This document shows positions 15,474 to 24,376 of a stretch of DNA of 39,822 nucleotides, piece after piece. Under the pieces are notes generated by a model. That model worked only from the letters and a program-made list of their open reading frames with translations, searched no databases and was not told where the DNA came from. The translations under genes were made by a program, and so were the position numbers. Source of the DNA: Candidatus Zapsychrus exili (GTDB lineage Bacteria > Omnitrophota > Gorgyraeia > Zapsychrales > Zapsychraceae); the NCBI GenBank assembly GCA_030765585.1, contig JAVCCJ010000057.1, positions 1 through 39,822 on the forward strand, written 5' to 3'. Each line of letters opens with the position of its first letter. The first letter of the stretch is position 1.

Positions 15474-16688
15474 TCAATATTGGCGCCAAAGGGTTGGCAT
15501 TCCGCCCAAATCTCCTAGAAATATGTTACGAGATAGCCCAACTACCATATAAATTAAAAACAAAATATAAAGAAAATAAATAATCCTATAAAGATATATA
15601 TTAATATTTTTTAATTTTTGTATGCCATCAATAGTTAAGTACAAAACAACTGGTGCAAAAAATAATGAAGTCCTTGGCACAGTAAAAGGATATTTCTTTA
15701 AAACACCCAATATAAACAATTCAATAAAAAGAACAAAACCAATTGTCTTGACCGACTTTAAATAATAATCTTCTCTTTTAATGTTTGTAAAAAAGCTATG
15801 AAACAGATTAACAAAACCTATCACAACAAAACATCTTACAACAGACTTTATGTACCTTGGCTTCTCAGCAAAGAATCTTGAGAAAAGATTGCTTATCCCC
15901 TCTCCAAAACTTGAAAGAAACGCTCGTGCGGATTTAAAGGAAACAAAATAATCTCCCCATCCGCTTGTAAGCACGGCTGTGTCACGCAACCTCATATCAA
16001 AGAAATAGGAGGTTAAAAACACGACTATAAAAGATGCCAAATATATAAAAACAAATTTGACATTATCTTTATCCTTCTTGCTGTCGAGAACCAAATTATA
16101 AAGTGGAATCATCATAAACATAAAAGAAGGATATGAAAACAATCCTAAAAACGGCAAGAGTATTAAACACGCAACATAGCGGATTTTGTCATGTTTAATA
16201 TTGTCCTGATTATACAAAAACAATAAATACACCGCCGCAACCAAAACATCTAGAGAATACTGCTTTAATTCTGCCGAATAATATATAAGAAGTCCTGACG
16301 CTGCCCACGACAATGTAAATATAAAACGCTCTCTGATATCTTTTATCTCGTTCTTCGCTATTTTCTGCCAAGCAAAGAATGCTAAAAGCATAAAAACAAA
16401 AGATAAAAACCGTAAAGACAAAAGATGATACCCGAAGGGACTAGAGACTTTTTGTATAACAAATAAATAGGCCCTCGGAAAAACCTGAAATGACTTTAGC
16501 GGAACACTAAAAACTTCTTTTGTACTTAAAGATTTTACATTATCAAATATGCAGGCCTCATCATTCCATAAAGGTCTTTGATTAAAATAATGCGTAAAGC
16601 AAAGAAGCGCATACAAGCCTATCGCACACAAAATACAAACAGACAGGAATTTCTTAGATCCAATAGTTTTAAATAATCGTTTTATCAT
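15474..16688 (-). CDS. Polytopic membrane glycosyltransferase-like protein (GT-C/PMT type)
   Basis: A protein of about 404 aa with roughly 9-10 membrane helices. The first periplasmic loop carries RPLWNDEA, an acidic motif typical of GT39/GT83-like GT-C enzymes that use polyprenyl-phosphate sugars, and a later AELKQYSLDVLVA resembles the second conserved loop. The ATG at 16688 was chosen because GGAGGAG lies just upstream; an in-frame ATG nine codons earlier has no such site. It is the first of the surface-glycan genes and is divergent from the glycosyltransferase at 16911. Substrate unknown. Confidence 0.7.
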   Translation of the reverse strand: MIKRLFKTIGSKKFLSVCILCAIGLYALLCFTHYFNQRPLWNDEACIFDNVKSLSTKEVFSVPLKSFQVFPRAYLFVIQKVSSPFGYHLLSLRFLSFVFMLLAFFAWQKIAKNEIKDIRERFIFTLSWAASGLLIYYSAELKQYSLDVLVAAVYLLFLYNQDNIKHDKIRYVACLILLPFLGLFSYPSFMFMMIPLYNLVLDSKKDKDNVKFVFIYLASFIVVFLTSYFFDMRLRDTAVLTSGWGDYFVSFKSARAFLSSFGEGISNLFSRFFAEKPRYIKSVVRCFVVIGFVNLFHSFFTNIKREDYYLKSVKTIGFVLFIELFILGVLKKYPFTVPRTSLFFAPVVLYLTIDGIQKLKNINIYLYRIIYFLYILFLIYMVVGLSRNIFLGDLGGMPTLWRQY

Positions 16689-16794
16689 ATCTCCTCCATT
16701 ATATCTTATTATCAAATTCTAGGTAATTTACGCACACTTAACAAGTAAAAAGTTGACTTTAGAGGGCCCTTCCTATTTAAGCTAGTAAATATAT

Positions 16795-16822
16795 TGTAAA
16801 TTAACAAAATACAACTAAAATA
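16795..16822 (+). promoter_or_regulatory. Promoter-like sequence for the plus-strand glycosyltransferase
   Basis: TTGTAA (16795-16800), 16 bases, then TAAAAT (16817-16822), about 90 bases before the ATG at 16911. A further TTGACT at 16753 could serve an upstream promoter. AT-rich surroundings lower confidence. Confidence 0.4.
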
Positions 16823-16862
16823 TAAATATATCAAAAAAATTAAGGAATGACCCTATAATCGG

Positions 16863-16895
16863 GTTCTTTCTTTTATAAATTAATTAAGAAAGAAC
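16863..16895. repeat. Perfect 10-bp inverted repeat in the leader of the GT4-like gene
   Basis: GTTCTTTCTT (16863-16872) and AAGAAAGAAC (16886-16895) are exact complements separated by 13 AT-rich bases, ending 15 bases before the ATG. No U-run follows on either strand. It could be an RNA hairpin that covers the start region or a protein-binding operator. Confidence 0.6.
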
Positions 16896-16910
16896 TAAAA
16901 TTAATATCAT

Positions 16911-17855
16911 ATGAAAATCCTACACATTGGAGACATAGCCTTTATTTCATACTCTTTATGCCAAGAGCTACAATCACGCGGCATTGAGACTACTCTTCTA
17001 TCAAAGAAAAAGCTAGATTTCAATCAAACAAAAAACAAAAACTGGATACTATCCTCTAAAAATAAAATAGATGAGCTTAAACTGTGCAACGTAGACTTAA
17101 AGACTTTTGATGTAATACACAGCCACTATCTTCTTAATTTAGGATCAATCGCGCTCGCCGTTCAAAACCCCAAAAAACCTATTATATTACATGCTCACGG
17201 ATGCGACACCAGACCCATCTCTTTTATACACAAGCTTGTTCAGCGATTTGTAGCATCTAAAGCAAAGGTCCTTTTGTACAGCACTCCAGACTTAAAAAAG
17301 AATATGGAGTGGTTTAAGGGAGAGAAAATATACCTGCCTAACCCAATAGATATTCCCTCTGATAAACCAGAGACAAAAAAACATAAGAACAAAATATTAA
17401 TATTTACAACACTCTATAAAATAAAAGAAATTGAGAAAATATTCTTAGAAGTAGAAAATCTAAACTTTAACTTTGACATAATAGATGATGGCCCTGACGC
17501 CGACTATTATAAAGGTATAGCCCCCGCGAACATAAGCTTCATTAAGCCTTTTAAGAAAGACGACGTAAACCAAGAGCTCTTAAAATACCAACTTATTATA
17601 GGTGGAAGTCAAGACGGCACTATAAGAGTATGCGAACTAGAGTCTATGGCGCTAGGCATACCAACTCTTTTTCCATTTGCTTACAATGATAGCTACGCAG
17701 AACCCCTTCCCATGCCAGAAACAAATGAAGAAAATATTTTAAAATGTTTTGGAGATTACGATCTCGGAGAGAAACAAAAAATATGGGTTTCTAAATACCA
17801 TGCTACTGAAATATCCGTCAATAAACTTCTTAATATCTATTCTAAATATCAATAA
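16911..17855 (+). CDS. Glycosyltransferase, GT-B fold (GT4-like)
   Basis: A 314-aa cytoplasmic glycosyltransferase with a GT-B look. The N-terminal domain has VIHSHYLLNLGSIALA and ILHAHGCDTRP (near residues 63-103). The C-terminal nucleotide-sugar domain has GGSQDGTIRVCELESMALGIPTLFP, the E(x7)E-type region of GT4 enzymes. It is shorter than typical GT4 proteins (about 370 aa). The codon use is like the neighbours. It is the only plus-strand gene in the glycan block and may be a separately controlled addition. Donor and acceptor sugars unknown. Confidence 0.75.
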   Translation: MKILHIGDIAFISYSLCQELQSRGIETTLLSKKKLDFNQTKNKNWILSSKNKIDELKLCNVDLKTFDVIHSHYLLNLGSIALAVQNPKKPIILHAHGCDTRPISFIHKLVQRFVASKAKVLLYSTPDLKKNMEWFKGEKIYLPNPIDIPSDKPETKKHKNKILIFTTLYKIKEIEKIFLEVENLNFNFDIIDDGPDADYYKGIAPANISFIKPFKKDDVNQELLKYQLIIGGSQDGTIRVCELESMALGIPTLFPFAYNDSYAEPLPMPETNEENILKCFGDYDLGEKQKIWVSKYHATEISVNKLLNIYSKYQ

Positions 17856-17860
17856 ACCAC

Positions 17861-17883
17861 AAACCAACACCCGGTGTTGGTTT
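17861..17883. terminator. Short perfect hairpin between convergent genes
   Basis: AAACCAACAC (17861-17870) and GTGTTGGTTT (17874-17883) are exact complements around a three-base loop. It lies between the converging genes ending at 17855 and 17894 and could stop transcription from both sides. The following sequence is only weakly U-rich on either strand. Confidence 0.5.
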
Positions 17884-17893
17884 AGGTGTTGGC

Positions 17894-18952
17894 TTACTGA
17901 TTCACCACACAATCTTTTTTTGATTTAAGCACAATCAAGTCTAGAACATCTTTAACTAAAATAACATCCATACATTGTCCTACACGAAATTTTGTAATTT
18001 TTTCGCAAGGATTGTTTCCAGGATAACAAGGAGCACAATCGAGTGATGTCTCAGAACGCAAAACATTTTCTTTATGATAATATGGATAAATATAATCGCT
18101 ATGTGTTGCGCCATACAAACTAATAGACTGACGCCCGCTACAACTAGCTAAGTGCAAAAGTCCAGTATCAGACCCAACAACAACATGGCAACACAAAATT
18201 AGATCCAACGCTTGTCTTAATGTAACATCGTCGATAATTGTTATTTTAGGCGAAAGATTTTTGATTACAAAAGATGCAAATGAATCATTGCAACTCTTGC
18301 TAAAGCTAACTATTCTTAATCCATGCTTATCTGTTAACTCTTCTGCCAATTCATTCCACTTATTAACAGGCCAATTTTTCAAGGGCCAAGCAGCAGCAGG
18401 TATAATCCCGATAATTTTCTCTGTTGACTCTATCCCTTTAGATTTCAGAAAGTCAATTGAATAAAATTCGTTATTCTTTTTATACGTATAAAAAGAATAT
18501 TTCTCTGCAACAGGTATTGCTTTGGAGCGCAAAAAATCTAAATATATAGATGCAATATGCCTCGACTCTTTAACGATTTTATTCCTTGTCAAATAATTCT
18601 GTATGCTCCAAATAGACGTCACCCCTAAAAAAACATACATAAGCGTACTCTTAAGCACCACAACAAGATCAAATCTTTCTTTTATCAGTTTAAAAATAAG
18701 AAACGTTCTAAAAAACTTTTCGTTCTTTCTTACCTTATCCATAGTTATTACATCATCTACCCCTGCACACGCTTGGACAATATCACGAGCTCTAATAGAA
18801 GTTAAAAATGTAATTTTTGCATTAGGAAATTTCTCACGAAGAGGCTGTAAAAACATAAGGTCATAACAAACATCTCCGATGTTAGAATGACCCAAAATTA
18901 AAATCTTCTTATATTCTTTTTGCTTTTTCTTTTTAATCCAACTAAATTGCAT
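17894..18952 (-). CDS. Family 9 glycosyltransferase (heptosyltransferase-like)
   Basis: A 352-aa GT9 enzyme related to WaaF/WaaC and RfaF-type ADP-heptose transferases of the lipopolysaccharide core. The N-terminal KILILGHSNIGDVCYDLMFLQPLREKFP matches the family start (xxGDxxxxxPxxxxLK pattern). The C-terminal VVGSDTGLLHLASCSGRQSISLYGATHSDYIYPY has the GSDTGLxHLA donor-binding motif. Near the end CAPCYPGNNPCE adds a Cys cluster often seen in GT9 proteins. It overlaps no neighbour but is 22 bases from asnB. The acceptor is unknown. Confidence 0.87.
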   Translation of the reverse strand: MQFSWIKKKKQKEYKKILILGHSNIGDVCYDLMFLQPLREKFPNAKITFLTSIRARDIVQACAGVDDVITMDKVRKNEKFFRTFLIFKLIKERFDLVVVLKSTLMYVFLGVTSIWSIQNYLTRNKIVKESRHIASIYLDFLRSKAIPVAEKYSFYTYKKNNEFYSIDFLKSKGIESTEKIIGIIPAAAWPLKNWPVNKWNELAEELTDKHGLRIVSFSKSCNDSFASFVIKNLSPKITIIDDVTLRQALDLILCCHVVVGSDTGLLHLASCSGRQSISLYGATHSDYIYPYYHKENVLRSETSLDCAPCYPGNNPCEKITKFRVGQCMDVILVKDVLDLIVLKSKKDCVVNQ

Positions 18953-18973
18953 ACATTCCTAATCTCTTTCTCA

Positions 18974-20794
18974 TTAATTTAAAAATACTTTCTTCCATTT
19001 TGACAGCTGTATCAACTTCCATCTATCACCTGCATTAGTGCAATGAAACTTATTTCTCTTAAATATTTCCGGCAATGCATCTGACAAATCTTCATAACTA
19101 TCAACCGCTAACTTTTGCCAACTCTTTTGCTTCATCCAAGCATCTTGAGGAGCATCAAATCCAACCTTATCTTTTCTGTTTAATATCTCAGATATCGTAT
19201 ATTTTCCCAAAGCCTTCTTCTGTAGATATTTTGTCTCACCTTTACTTATCTTAAGTTTCTCAGACACGCCTAATACATACTCAATCAGACGATGATCAAG
19301 ATAAGGCACTCGCGCCTCCACGGAGAATGCCATAGAATTCTTGTCTTCAGAATTAAGCAAATGTTCTAATTTATATTGAAAATGTTGCGCAAGGCTTGCA
19401 TTTAAATTATCAGCTTCCATAAATTTATTAAAAACTATACTCCTATCAACATGATAATCAAAAAACTCTTTGTTTAAATATTGTGAGCTACTAAGAAGCG
19501 CGTATTTCTTAAGCGTTCTTGGAAGAAGCTTATAAAGCAAAGCCTGATATGACTTAACGTTTTGCTTTCTTACAATAAGACTAACAAAACCATTCATAAA
19601 TTCTTTATATTGTTTTCTTTTAAGTAAACCATACAAATAAAATCCATGTAAATATTGATAGCCTGCAAAGTTCTCATCTCCGCCCTGTCCGTCTAAAAGA
19701 ACAGTCACTCCCTCTTCTTTAGCTTTCTTCATAACTTCATACTGCGCATAATAAGATGCAGAAAGACATGGCTCATCTTGAGCGTACACAAACTTATCTA
19801 AGGATTCAAACGCAGCATCAAGCCTCGGCAATATCTTATAATTCTTAAAATCATAAGTTTTTCCCAAAGCCTCTATAAAGGAACTCTCGTCTTTTAAAAA
19901 TCCAGGAAAACTCGCAGTAAATGTAGAGTAGTTTTCATCAATTAATTTATGCTGAGATAAAATACCTAAGATAATTGATGAATCTAATCCTCCACTTAAA
20001 CAAGACCCGACAGTAACATCGCTTCTTAACCTAAGCTTTACAGAAGAAACCAATATCTCCTCAATGTCCTTTAAAATCTGCTCTTGTGATTCATTATTTT
20101 GATTACTAACAAATTCCTCTGGACTCCACCATTTTGTTAAATTAAGCCCATCCTTATCAAAAACACCATAATGCCCTTTTGGAACTTTCTTAATCTCATT
20201 TAAAAATGTTTCATCATATAAATTTGTTCTGTTAAAAACAAAATAATCAAACACTACCTGTTTATTAAGAGAGCTTTTCAAATCTGGAATCGCACGAAAA
20301 GATTTTATCTCAGAGGCAAAATATAACTTTGAACGAGAACAAATATAATACAAAGGCTTAATTCCCACTCTATCTCTTGCTAAAAAGAGCGAGTCTTGAT
20401 CCTTATCATAAATCGCAAAGGCAAACATTCCATTTAGCTTAGACAAACAATCCTTACCATAGGCTTGATAACACTTTAGGAGCACCTCGGTATCTGTCTT
20501 AGTTCTAAACTCTACGCCTTTTTGTTTTAGCTCTTCTCTTAGCTCGATATAATTATAAATCTCTCCATTAAATACAAGGCTATATCTTCCGTCGGAAGAA
20601 CAAAAAGGCTGATGGCCATCTTTAGATAAATCGATTATCGACAATCTTCTGTGGCCTAAAACACACTTTTCTGAAATATACATTCCCTCATCATCAGGAC
20701 CACGATGCCTTTGTATAAAGTTCATAGACTTAACTATGTCAATCTCAGACTTTTTAATATTTTTATTATTGAATATACCTGATATTCCGCACAT
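18974..20794 (-). CDS. asnB: Asparagine synthetase B-like glutamine amidotransferase
   Basis: A 606-aa class II glutamine amidotransferase. Cys2 in MCGISGIF is the nucleophile after Met removal. RGPDDEG and FNGEIYNY are glutaminase-domain motifs. The synthetase domain has the PP-loop SCLSGGLDSSII (near residue 263-274) and LDGQGGDENFAGY. In glycan clusters such enzymes often amidate uronic acid sugars (as WbpS) instead of making asparagine, and that is possible here given the uronic acid pathway genes nearby. Which role applies cannot be read from sequence. It is preceded by a palindromic repeat region. Confidence 0.87.
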   Translation of the reverse strand: MCGISGIFNNKNIKKSEIDIVKSMNFIQRHRGPDDEGMYISEKCVLGHRRLSIIDLSKDGHQPFCSSDGRYSLVFNGEIYNYIELREELKQKGVEFRTKTDTEVLLKCYQAYGKDCLSKLNGMFAFAIYDKDQDSLFLARDRVGIKPLYYICSRSKLYFASEIKSFRAIPDLKSSLNKQVVFDYFVFNRTNLYDETFLNEIKKVPKGHYGVFDKDGLNLTKWWSPEEFVSNQNNESQEQILKDIEEILVSSVKLRLRSDVTVGSCLSGGLDSSIILGILSQHKLIDENYSTFTASFPGFLKDESSFIEALGKTYDFKNYKILPRLDAAFESLDKFVYAQDEPCLSASYYAQYEVMKKAKEEGVTVLLDGQGGDENFAGYQYLHGFYLYGLLKRKQYKEFMNGFVSLIVRKQNVKSYQALLYKLLPRTLKKYALLSSSQYLNKEFFDYHVDRSIVFNKFMEADNLNASLAQHFQYKLEHLLNSEDKNSMAFSVEARVPYLDHRLIEYVLGVSEKLKISKGETKYLQKKALGKYTISEILNRKDKVGFDAPQDAWMKQKSWQKLAVDSYEDLSDALPEIFKRNKFHCTNAGDRWKLIQLSKWKKVFLN

Positions 20795-20832
20795 AAGTGT
20801 TCTTCTCTTTTTAAAAAACTCGAAATCTACAT

Positions 20833-20937
20833 TGTCATTGCGAACGAGGCATTAGCCGAGTGTGGCAATCTCATACAGATGCAACCTTATCATTATATAT
20901 GGGATTGCCACGTCATGTCGCTCCTCGCAATGACAAA
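20833..20937. repeat. Large palindromic (REP/MITE-like) element before asnB
   Basis: The left arm (about 20833-20871, starting TTGTCATTGCGAACGAGGC) and the right arm (about 20901-20937) are imperfect inverted copies. Both carry the core GTCATTGCGA and end inward at GTGGCAATC. The arms enclose about 30 bases. No gene lies within. Such palindromes with GTCATTGCGA ends recur in many genomes as non-autonomous repeats. Confidence 0.75.
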
Positions 20938-20942
20938 CTACC

Positions 20943-22025
20943 TTAATTTTTTACAGTATAGTATTTTATAACTTCAGTAATAAAACTAGCTACATCAATT
21001 GTTTCAACCAATAGGATTTTCTTTTTATTTCTCCACTGGCTTTTAAGATTGTCATTCTTTAAAAGCTCATCTATCTTGCTAAGAAGCTCTTGGGGCTTTG
21101 AAGGGCTTATGTCAAATAAGAGCCCATACATATCTTCTAACTTCTTAAACACACTATGTATTCCAACAAAATCATTAAACCTAATTGCAGGCGTTCCTAA
21201 AATTGCAGCCTCGAGCGTCATTGTCTGGCTGTCTCCAATGAAAAGATCTGCGAAACTTAAAACATGAAAAATATCTTTTGGATTAACATTCAATCTATAC
21301 TGCTCAAATTCCTCTAGTAATGGCCTTTCTGAGGTGATAAAAACCTTTCCATAACCTTTTAACTTATCAATAATTTGCCTAGCAAGATCGTCGCTGATTC
21401 CCTTTTTACCCTTATCATGACTTGCAGAAAACTCGACTAAGCGCAATACAAAATATCTTGTCCCTTCAGGATTAAATTGTTCAACTATTTGTTTATCAGG
21501 AGTAAAGTATCTCGGATGCAAATAAGCTAGCTCATGGTAGCCTTCATATGTTATTTTTTTATTTTTCCATAACTTTAAATCGCAACAATTAGGAATTATA
21601 ACTTTTGTAGCAAAAGGATAAGTAATATAGTTCTCAGGGGTCGCAACCGTATCATCTTCACAAACATATAAAGAAGGTATTCCCATAACTGCCCCTACAT
21701 GGACAATGCTTCTTTCTGAACCTATCATTAAATCAGCTTTATTCTTTTTTAAATACTTAAATAAACGAAACCATGTCTTAATTAAATATACTGCTAGTGC
21801 TAAATAATGCGGCATTCGTTTGCTTCGTCTACCTTCAGGAAATATATTTGTATATTCCCATCCTTCCTCTAAAAGCAAATCTTCTAAAATATCTTTCTTG
21901 ACAATAACAATAGAGATATCATATTTTTGTCTTTTTAGATTAATTATTACGTTTTTGAAAAGATGATAATGCGCAGGATGGTTTAGAAAAAATAATATTT
22001 TTTTTGTGGGGGGATTCATTTCCAT
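20943..22025 (-). CDS. DUF354-family protein (GT-B glycosyltransferase-like)
   Basis: A protein of about 360 aa of the DUF354 type. KKILFFLNHPAHYHLFKNVI near the N-terminus is the family opening, and LMIGSERSIVHVGAVMGIPSLYVCEDDTVATPEN and FIGDSQTMTLEAAILGTPAIRFNDF form the two Rossmann-like domains of a UDP-GlcNAc epimerase/glycosyltransferase fold. I chose the ATG at 22025 (or 22019). The open frame extends up to 22145, but that extra 40 residues is translated repeat DNA (see 22041-22140) and not family sequence. The gene sits in the glycan cluster. The reaction is unknown. Confidence 0.75.
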   Translation of the reverse strand: MEMNPPTKKILFFLNHPAHYHLFKNVIINLKRQKYDISIVIVKKDILEDLLLEEGWEYTNIFPEGRRSKRMPHYLALAVYLIKTWFRLFKYLKKNKADLMIGSERSIVHVGAVMGIPSLYVCEDDTVATPENYITYPFATKVIIPNCCDLKLWKNKKITYEGYHELAYLHPRYFTPDKQIVEQFNPEGTRYFVLRLVEFSASHDKGKKGISDDLARQIIDKLKGYGKVFITSERPLLEEFEQYRLNVNPKDIFHVLSFADLFIGDSQTMTLEAAILGTPAIRFNDFVGIHSVFKKLEDMYGLLFDISPSKPQELLSKIDELLKNDNLKSQWRNKKKILLVETIDVASFITEVIKYYTVKN

Positions 22026-22040
22026 ATTTATATATTCTGT

Positions 22041-22233
22041 CATTCCGGTTTGCGCAACAATACCGGAATCTCCTAACAGATCCCTTGTCCGTAAAGGGAC
22101 GTAATCCCAACGAAACTTTACGTGCCTTCGCAGGGATAAATTCAAATACTAAATCTAGATCTCGACATTCACTTTATGAAGTCGGGATAAATTCGGACTT
22201 ATAACTTACACTTCTTTTAGTCGCGTAAGTTAT
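22041..22233. repeat. Cluster of dispersed palindromic repeats
   Basis: Three elements lie in tandem. First, ATTCCGGT (22042-22049) pairs with ACCGGAAT (22062-22069). Second, 22078-22137 is an inverted copy of the repeat at 27669-27726 (shared CCCTGCGAAGGCACGTAAAG and ACGTCCCTTTACGG). Third, 22187-22233 holds ATAACTTAC (22201-22209) and GTAAGTTAT (22225-22233) plus the element shared with 8779-8802. The repeats fill the gap between the GT2 gene and the DUF354-like gene. Confidence 0.7.
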
Positions 22234-22237
22234 GTCC

Positions 22238-23182
22238 TCATTTACTTACTTCCATGTCAAACCACATTCCAAACAACAAAAACTGTAAGCCTGTAATGAC
22301 CATCATCGCACATAGTATTGATTTAGGCCCTGTTGCGCCACCAGCGAAATATTCTAAATACAACAAGTTAAATCCTAAAATCATTCCTAGCGGAAATAAA
22401 ATCATCCCTAGAAAATAAAAGAACACTAGAGGATGAAAATCCATATAAACATATTTAAAAAACATACGCCAAAAGAATCCTTTAATAAGCATAGGAGACA
22501 CTCTTAATGCATATCTAAAACCTTTTATCTGAGATTGTCTTTCGCCTTTTAAATAGATTGGAGCGCGAGGAACGTCACGAACGCGCAGACCATATGCATT
22601 GAGTCTTATAAGAAAATCCATTGGATATCCATATCTTTTCCAGGCTTTGTCCCAATCGATTATATCTATCGCTCTTTTGGTAATAGCTGTATATCCGTCG
22701 ACAACATCCATAATCTTGTAATATCCAGATGCGATCTTGGTTAATGCTGTAATAATAATGTTGCCAAAAATTCTTATCCTAGGCATCTTTTCTCTGGTCT
22801 TTTCCCAAAAGAAAAATCTATTGCCCTTTACATAGTCAGCTTGTTTATCAATAAGCGGATCTAGAAAACCATTGATCTCATCTAAAGACATTTGAGAATC
22901 TCCGCCAATAACAACAGAAATATCATATCCTTCTTTAGATGCCTTTAAATATCCTGTTATAATTGCCTGCCCTGGGCCCTGATTCTTATCATGCTTGATA
23001 AGTTCGATACGGCTATCACGCTCTGCAAGCTCTTTTACAACAGATACCATATTATCCTTGCTTGCATCATCTACTACATAGACCTTGTCGACTATATCTG
23101 GAATATTTTCCAATGTAGGCTTAATAAGTTTTTGCTCATTATAAGCCGGAATAACAACTGCTATTTTATTATCTCTATACAT
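22238..23182 (-). CDS. Family 2 glycosyltransferase with C-terminal membrane helices
   Basis: A 314-aa GT2 enzyme of the dolichyl/undecaprenyl-phosphate sugar synthase type. The GT-A core has IAVVIPAYNEQKLI, VVDDASKDN, GPGQAIITG, VVIGGDSQMS (in the DxD position) and VDGYTAITKRAID. The last 70 residues form two membrane helices (FHPLVFFYFLGMILFPLGMIL and the segment ending in LLFGMWFDME). Such enzymes load a sugar onto a polyprenyl phosphate for GT-C enzymes like those encoded at 15474, 6003 and 25507. The sugar is unknown. Confidence 0.85.
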   Translation of the reverse strand: MYRDNKIAVVIPAYNEQKLIKPTLENIPDIVDKVYVVDDASKDNMVSVVKELAERDSRIELIKHDKNQGPGQAIITGYLKASKEGYDISVVIGGDSQMSLDEINGFLDPLIDKQADYVKGNRFFFWEKTREKMPRIRIFGNIIITALTKIASGYYKIMDVVDGYTAITKRAIDIIDWDKAWKRYGYPMDFLIRLNAYGLRVRDVPRAPIYLKGERQSQIKGFRYALRVSPMLIKGFFWRMFFKYVYMDFHPLVFFYFLGMILFPLGMILGFNLLYLEYFAGGATGPKSILCAMMVITGLQFLLFGMWFDMEVSK

Positions 23183-23201
23183 AATTAATTTTTATTAAAT
23201 A

Positions 23202-23276
23202 CTAGGTTCTAGATACTAGATACTCGATAAAAACTTAAACAATATCATCTAGCATCTAGCATCGAGCATCGAGCAT
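23202..23276. repeat. Two heptanucleotide tandem arrays (CTAGNNN type)
   Basis: Array 1 (23202-23229) has four 7-base units: CTAGGTT, CTAGATA, CTAGATA, CTCGATA. Array 2 (23249-23276) has four: CTAGCAT twice, then CGAGCAT twice, ending CCAG. They are 19 bases apart. Array 2 encodes the last residues and the TAG stop of the DegT aminotransferase. They resemble the short tandemly repeated (STRR) heptamers known from cyanobacteria. Confidence 0.8.
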
Positions 23277-24376
23277 CCAGTTTTTGCCTCTTGTTTTAAT
23301 ACATCAACTATTTTTTCTATTTCCTCGTCTTCTAATTCTGCAAACATAGGAAGAGATAAAATCTGTTCGCTATATTCTTCTGTCAAAGGAAAGTCTCCTT
23401 TTTTATATCCTAAGTTCGCATAAACATCTTGAAAATGAATTGGGATAGGATAATGTATACCAGACTCAATTCCAGCTTCAGACAACTTCTCTCTTAACTC
23501 ATCACGATTACTCACCCTCACAATATAAAGATGATAAACATGATCTGCATTGTCTGCTTCAAAAGGAGTAACGATACCAGAATCTTTTAGTAACTCATTA
23601 TATTTCGCAGCATTTTTTTGTCTATTTTTAGTCCACTCTGGAAGATGTTTTAATTTCACATTTAAAATAGCAGCCTGTATTTCATCCATTCTATAATTAT
23701 AACCATTCATATCATGTCTGTATTTATCTATTCGCCCATGATTAGCCAGCTTCCTCATTTTATTAGCAAGCTCTTCATTGTTGGTTATAACCATTCCAGC
23801 GTCGCCATAAGCTCCTAAATTTTTTCCAGGATAAAAACTAAAGCAAACTATATCGCCAAACTTTCCAATAGGCTGTCCTTTATATTCTGACATATGTCCT
23901 TGAGCTGCATCAAAAATAACTTTCAAGTTATACTTTTTAGCAAGATTCATAATCGCATCAATATCACAAGGCTGTCCATATAAATGAACAGGCATAAGCA
24001 CCTTAGTCTTATCTGTTATCGCCGCTTCTATTTTACTGACATCAATATTGTATGTCTTAGCATCTATATCAACTAAGCGTATAGTCGCCTTTGTTTGCGC
24101 TATAGCTTCTGTTGTTGCGATAAACGTATTTGCGACAGTGATAACCTCGTCACCCTCTTTGACGCCTAAAGCCTCGAGCGCTAAATGAAGCGCTGTTGTG
24201 CCGCTACTAGCCGCTATTCCAAACTTAGCTCCTGAAATGCTAGAAAAATCTTCTTCTAGCTTTTTAACACGAGCTCCACTTATAAATGATGCATTATCAA
24301 GGCAATCTGCTATCGCCGTATCGATTTCTTCTTTTATTGAAAGGTATTGTCTTTTAAGGTCTACGAACTTAATCAT
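23249..24376 (-). CDS. DegT/DnrJ/EryC1/StrS-family PLP aminotransferase (WbpE/WlbC-like)
   Basis: A 375-aa sugar aminotransferase. SSGTTALHLAL (residues 58-68) binds the PLP phosphate, FDAAQGH (155-161) carries Asp156, and SFYPGKNLGAYGDAG (180-194) has the PLP Lys185. NYRMDEIQAAIL (dimer region) is also present. In context it would aminate the 3-keto sugar made by the adjacent Gfo/Idh dehydrogenase, giving the substrate of the acetyltransferase at 3069-3626. It overlaps that dehydrogenase by an ATGA. The C-terminal nine residues (GCSMLDARC) are translated heptamer repeat, so the original stop has been replaced. Confidence 0.9.
   Translation of the reverse strand: MIKFVDLKRQYLSIKEEIDTAIADCLDNASFISGARVKKLEEDFSSISGAKFGIAASSGTTALHLALEALGVKEGDEVITVANTFIATTEAIAQTKATIRLVDIDAKTYNIDVSKIEAAITDKTKVLMPVHLYGQPCDIDAIMNLAKKYNLKVIFDAAQGHMSEYKGQPIGKFGDIVCFSFYPGKNLGAYGDAGMVITNNEELANKMRKLANHGRIDKYRHDMNGYNYRMDEIQAAILNVKLKHLPEWTKNRQKNAAKYNELLKDSGIVTPFEADNADHVYHLYIVRVSNRDELREKLSEAGIESGIHYPIPIHFQDVYANLGYKKGDFPLTEEYSEQILSLPMFAELEDEEIEKIVDVLKQEAKTGCSMLDARC

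Noticed and set aside
20943-22145. The full 400-aa frame of the DUF354-like gene starting at 22145
   Set aside because: The extra N-terminal 40 residues are the translation of a dispersed repeat that also occurs at 27669-27726. The family starts near KKILFFLNHPAH.
23202-23276. A CRISPR array
   Set aside because: The units are 7 bases in direct tandem with no spacers, and no cas genes are near.
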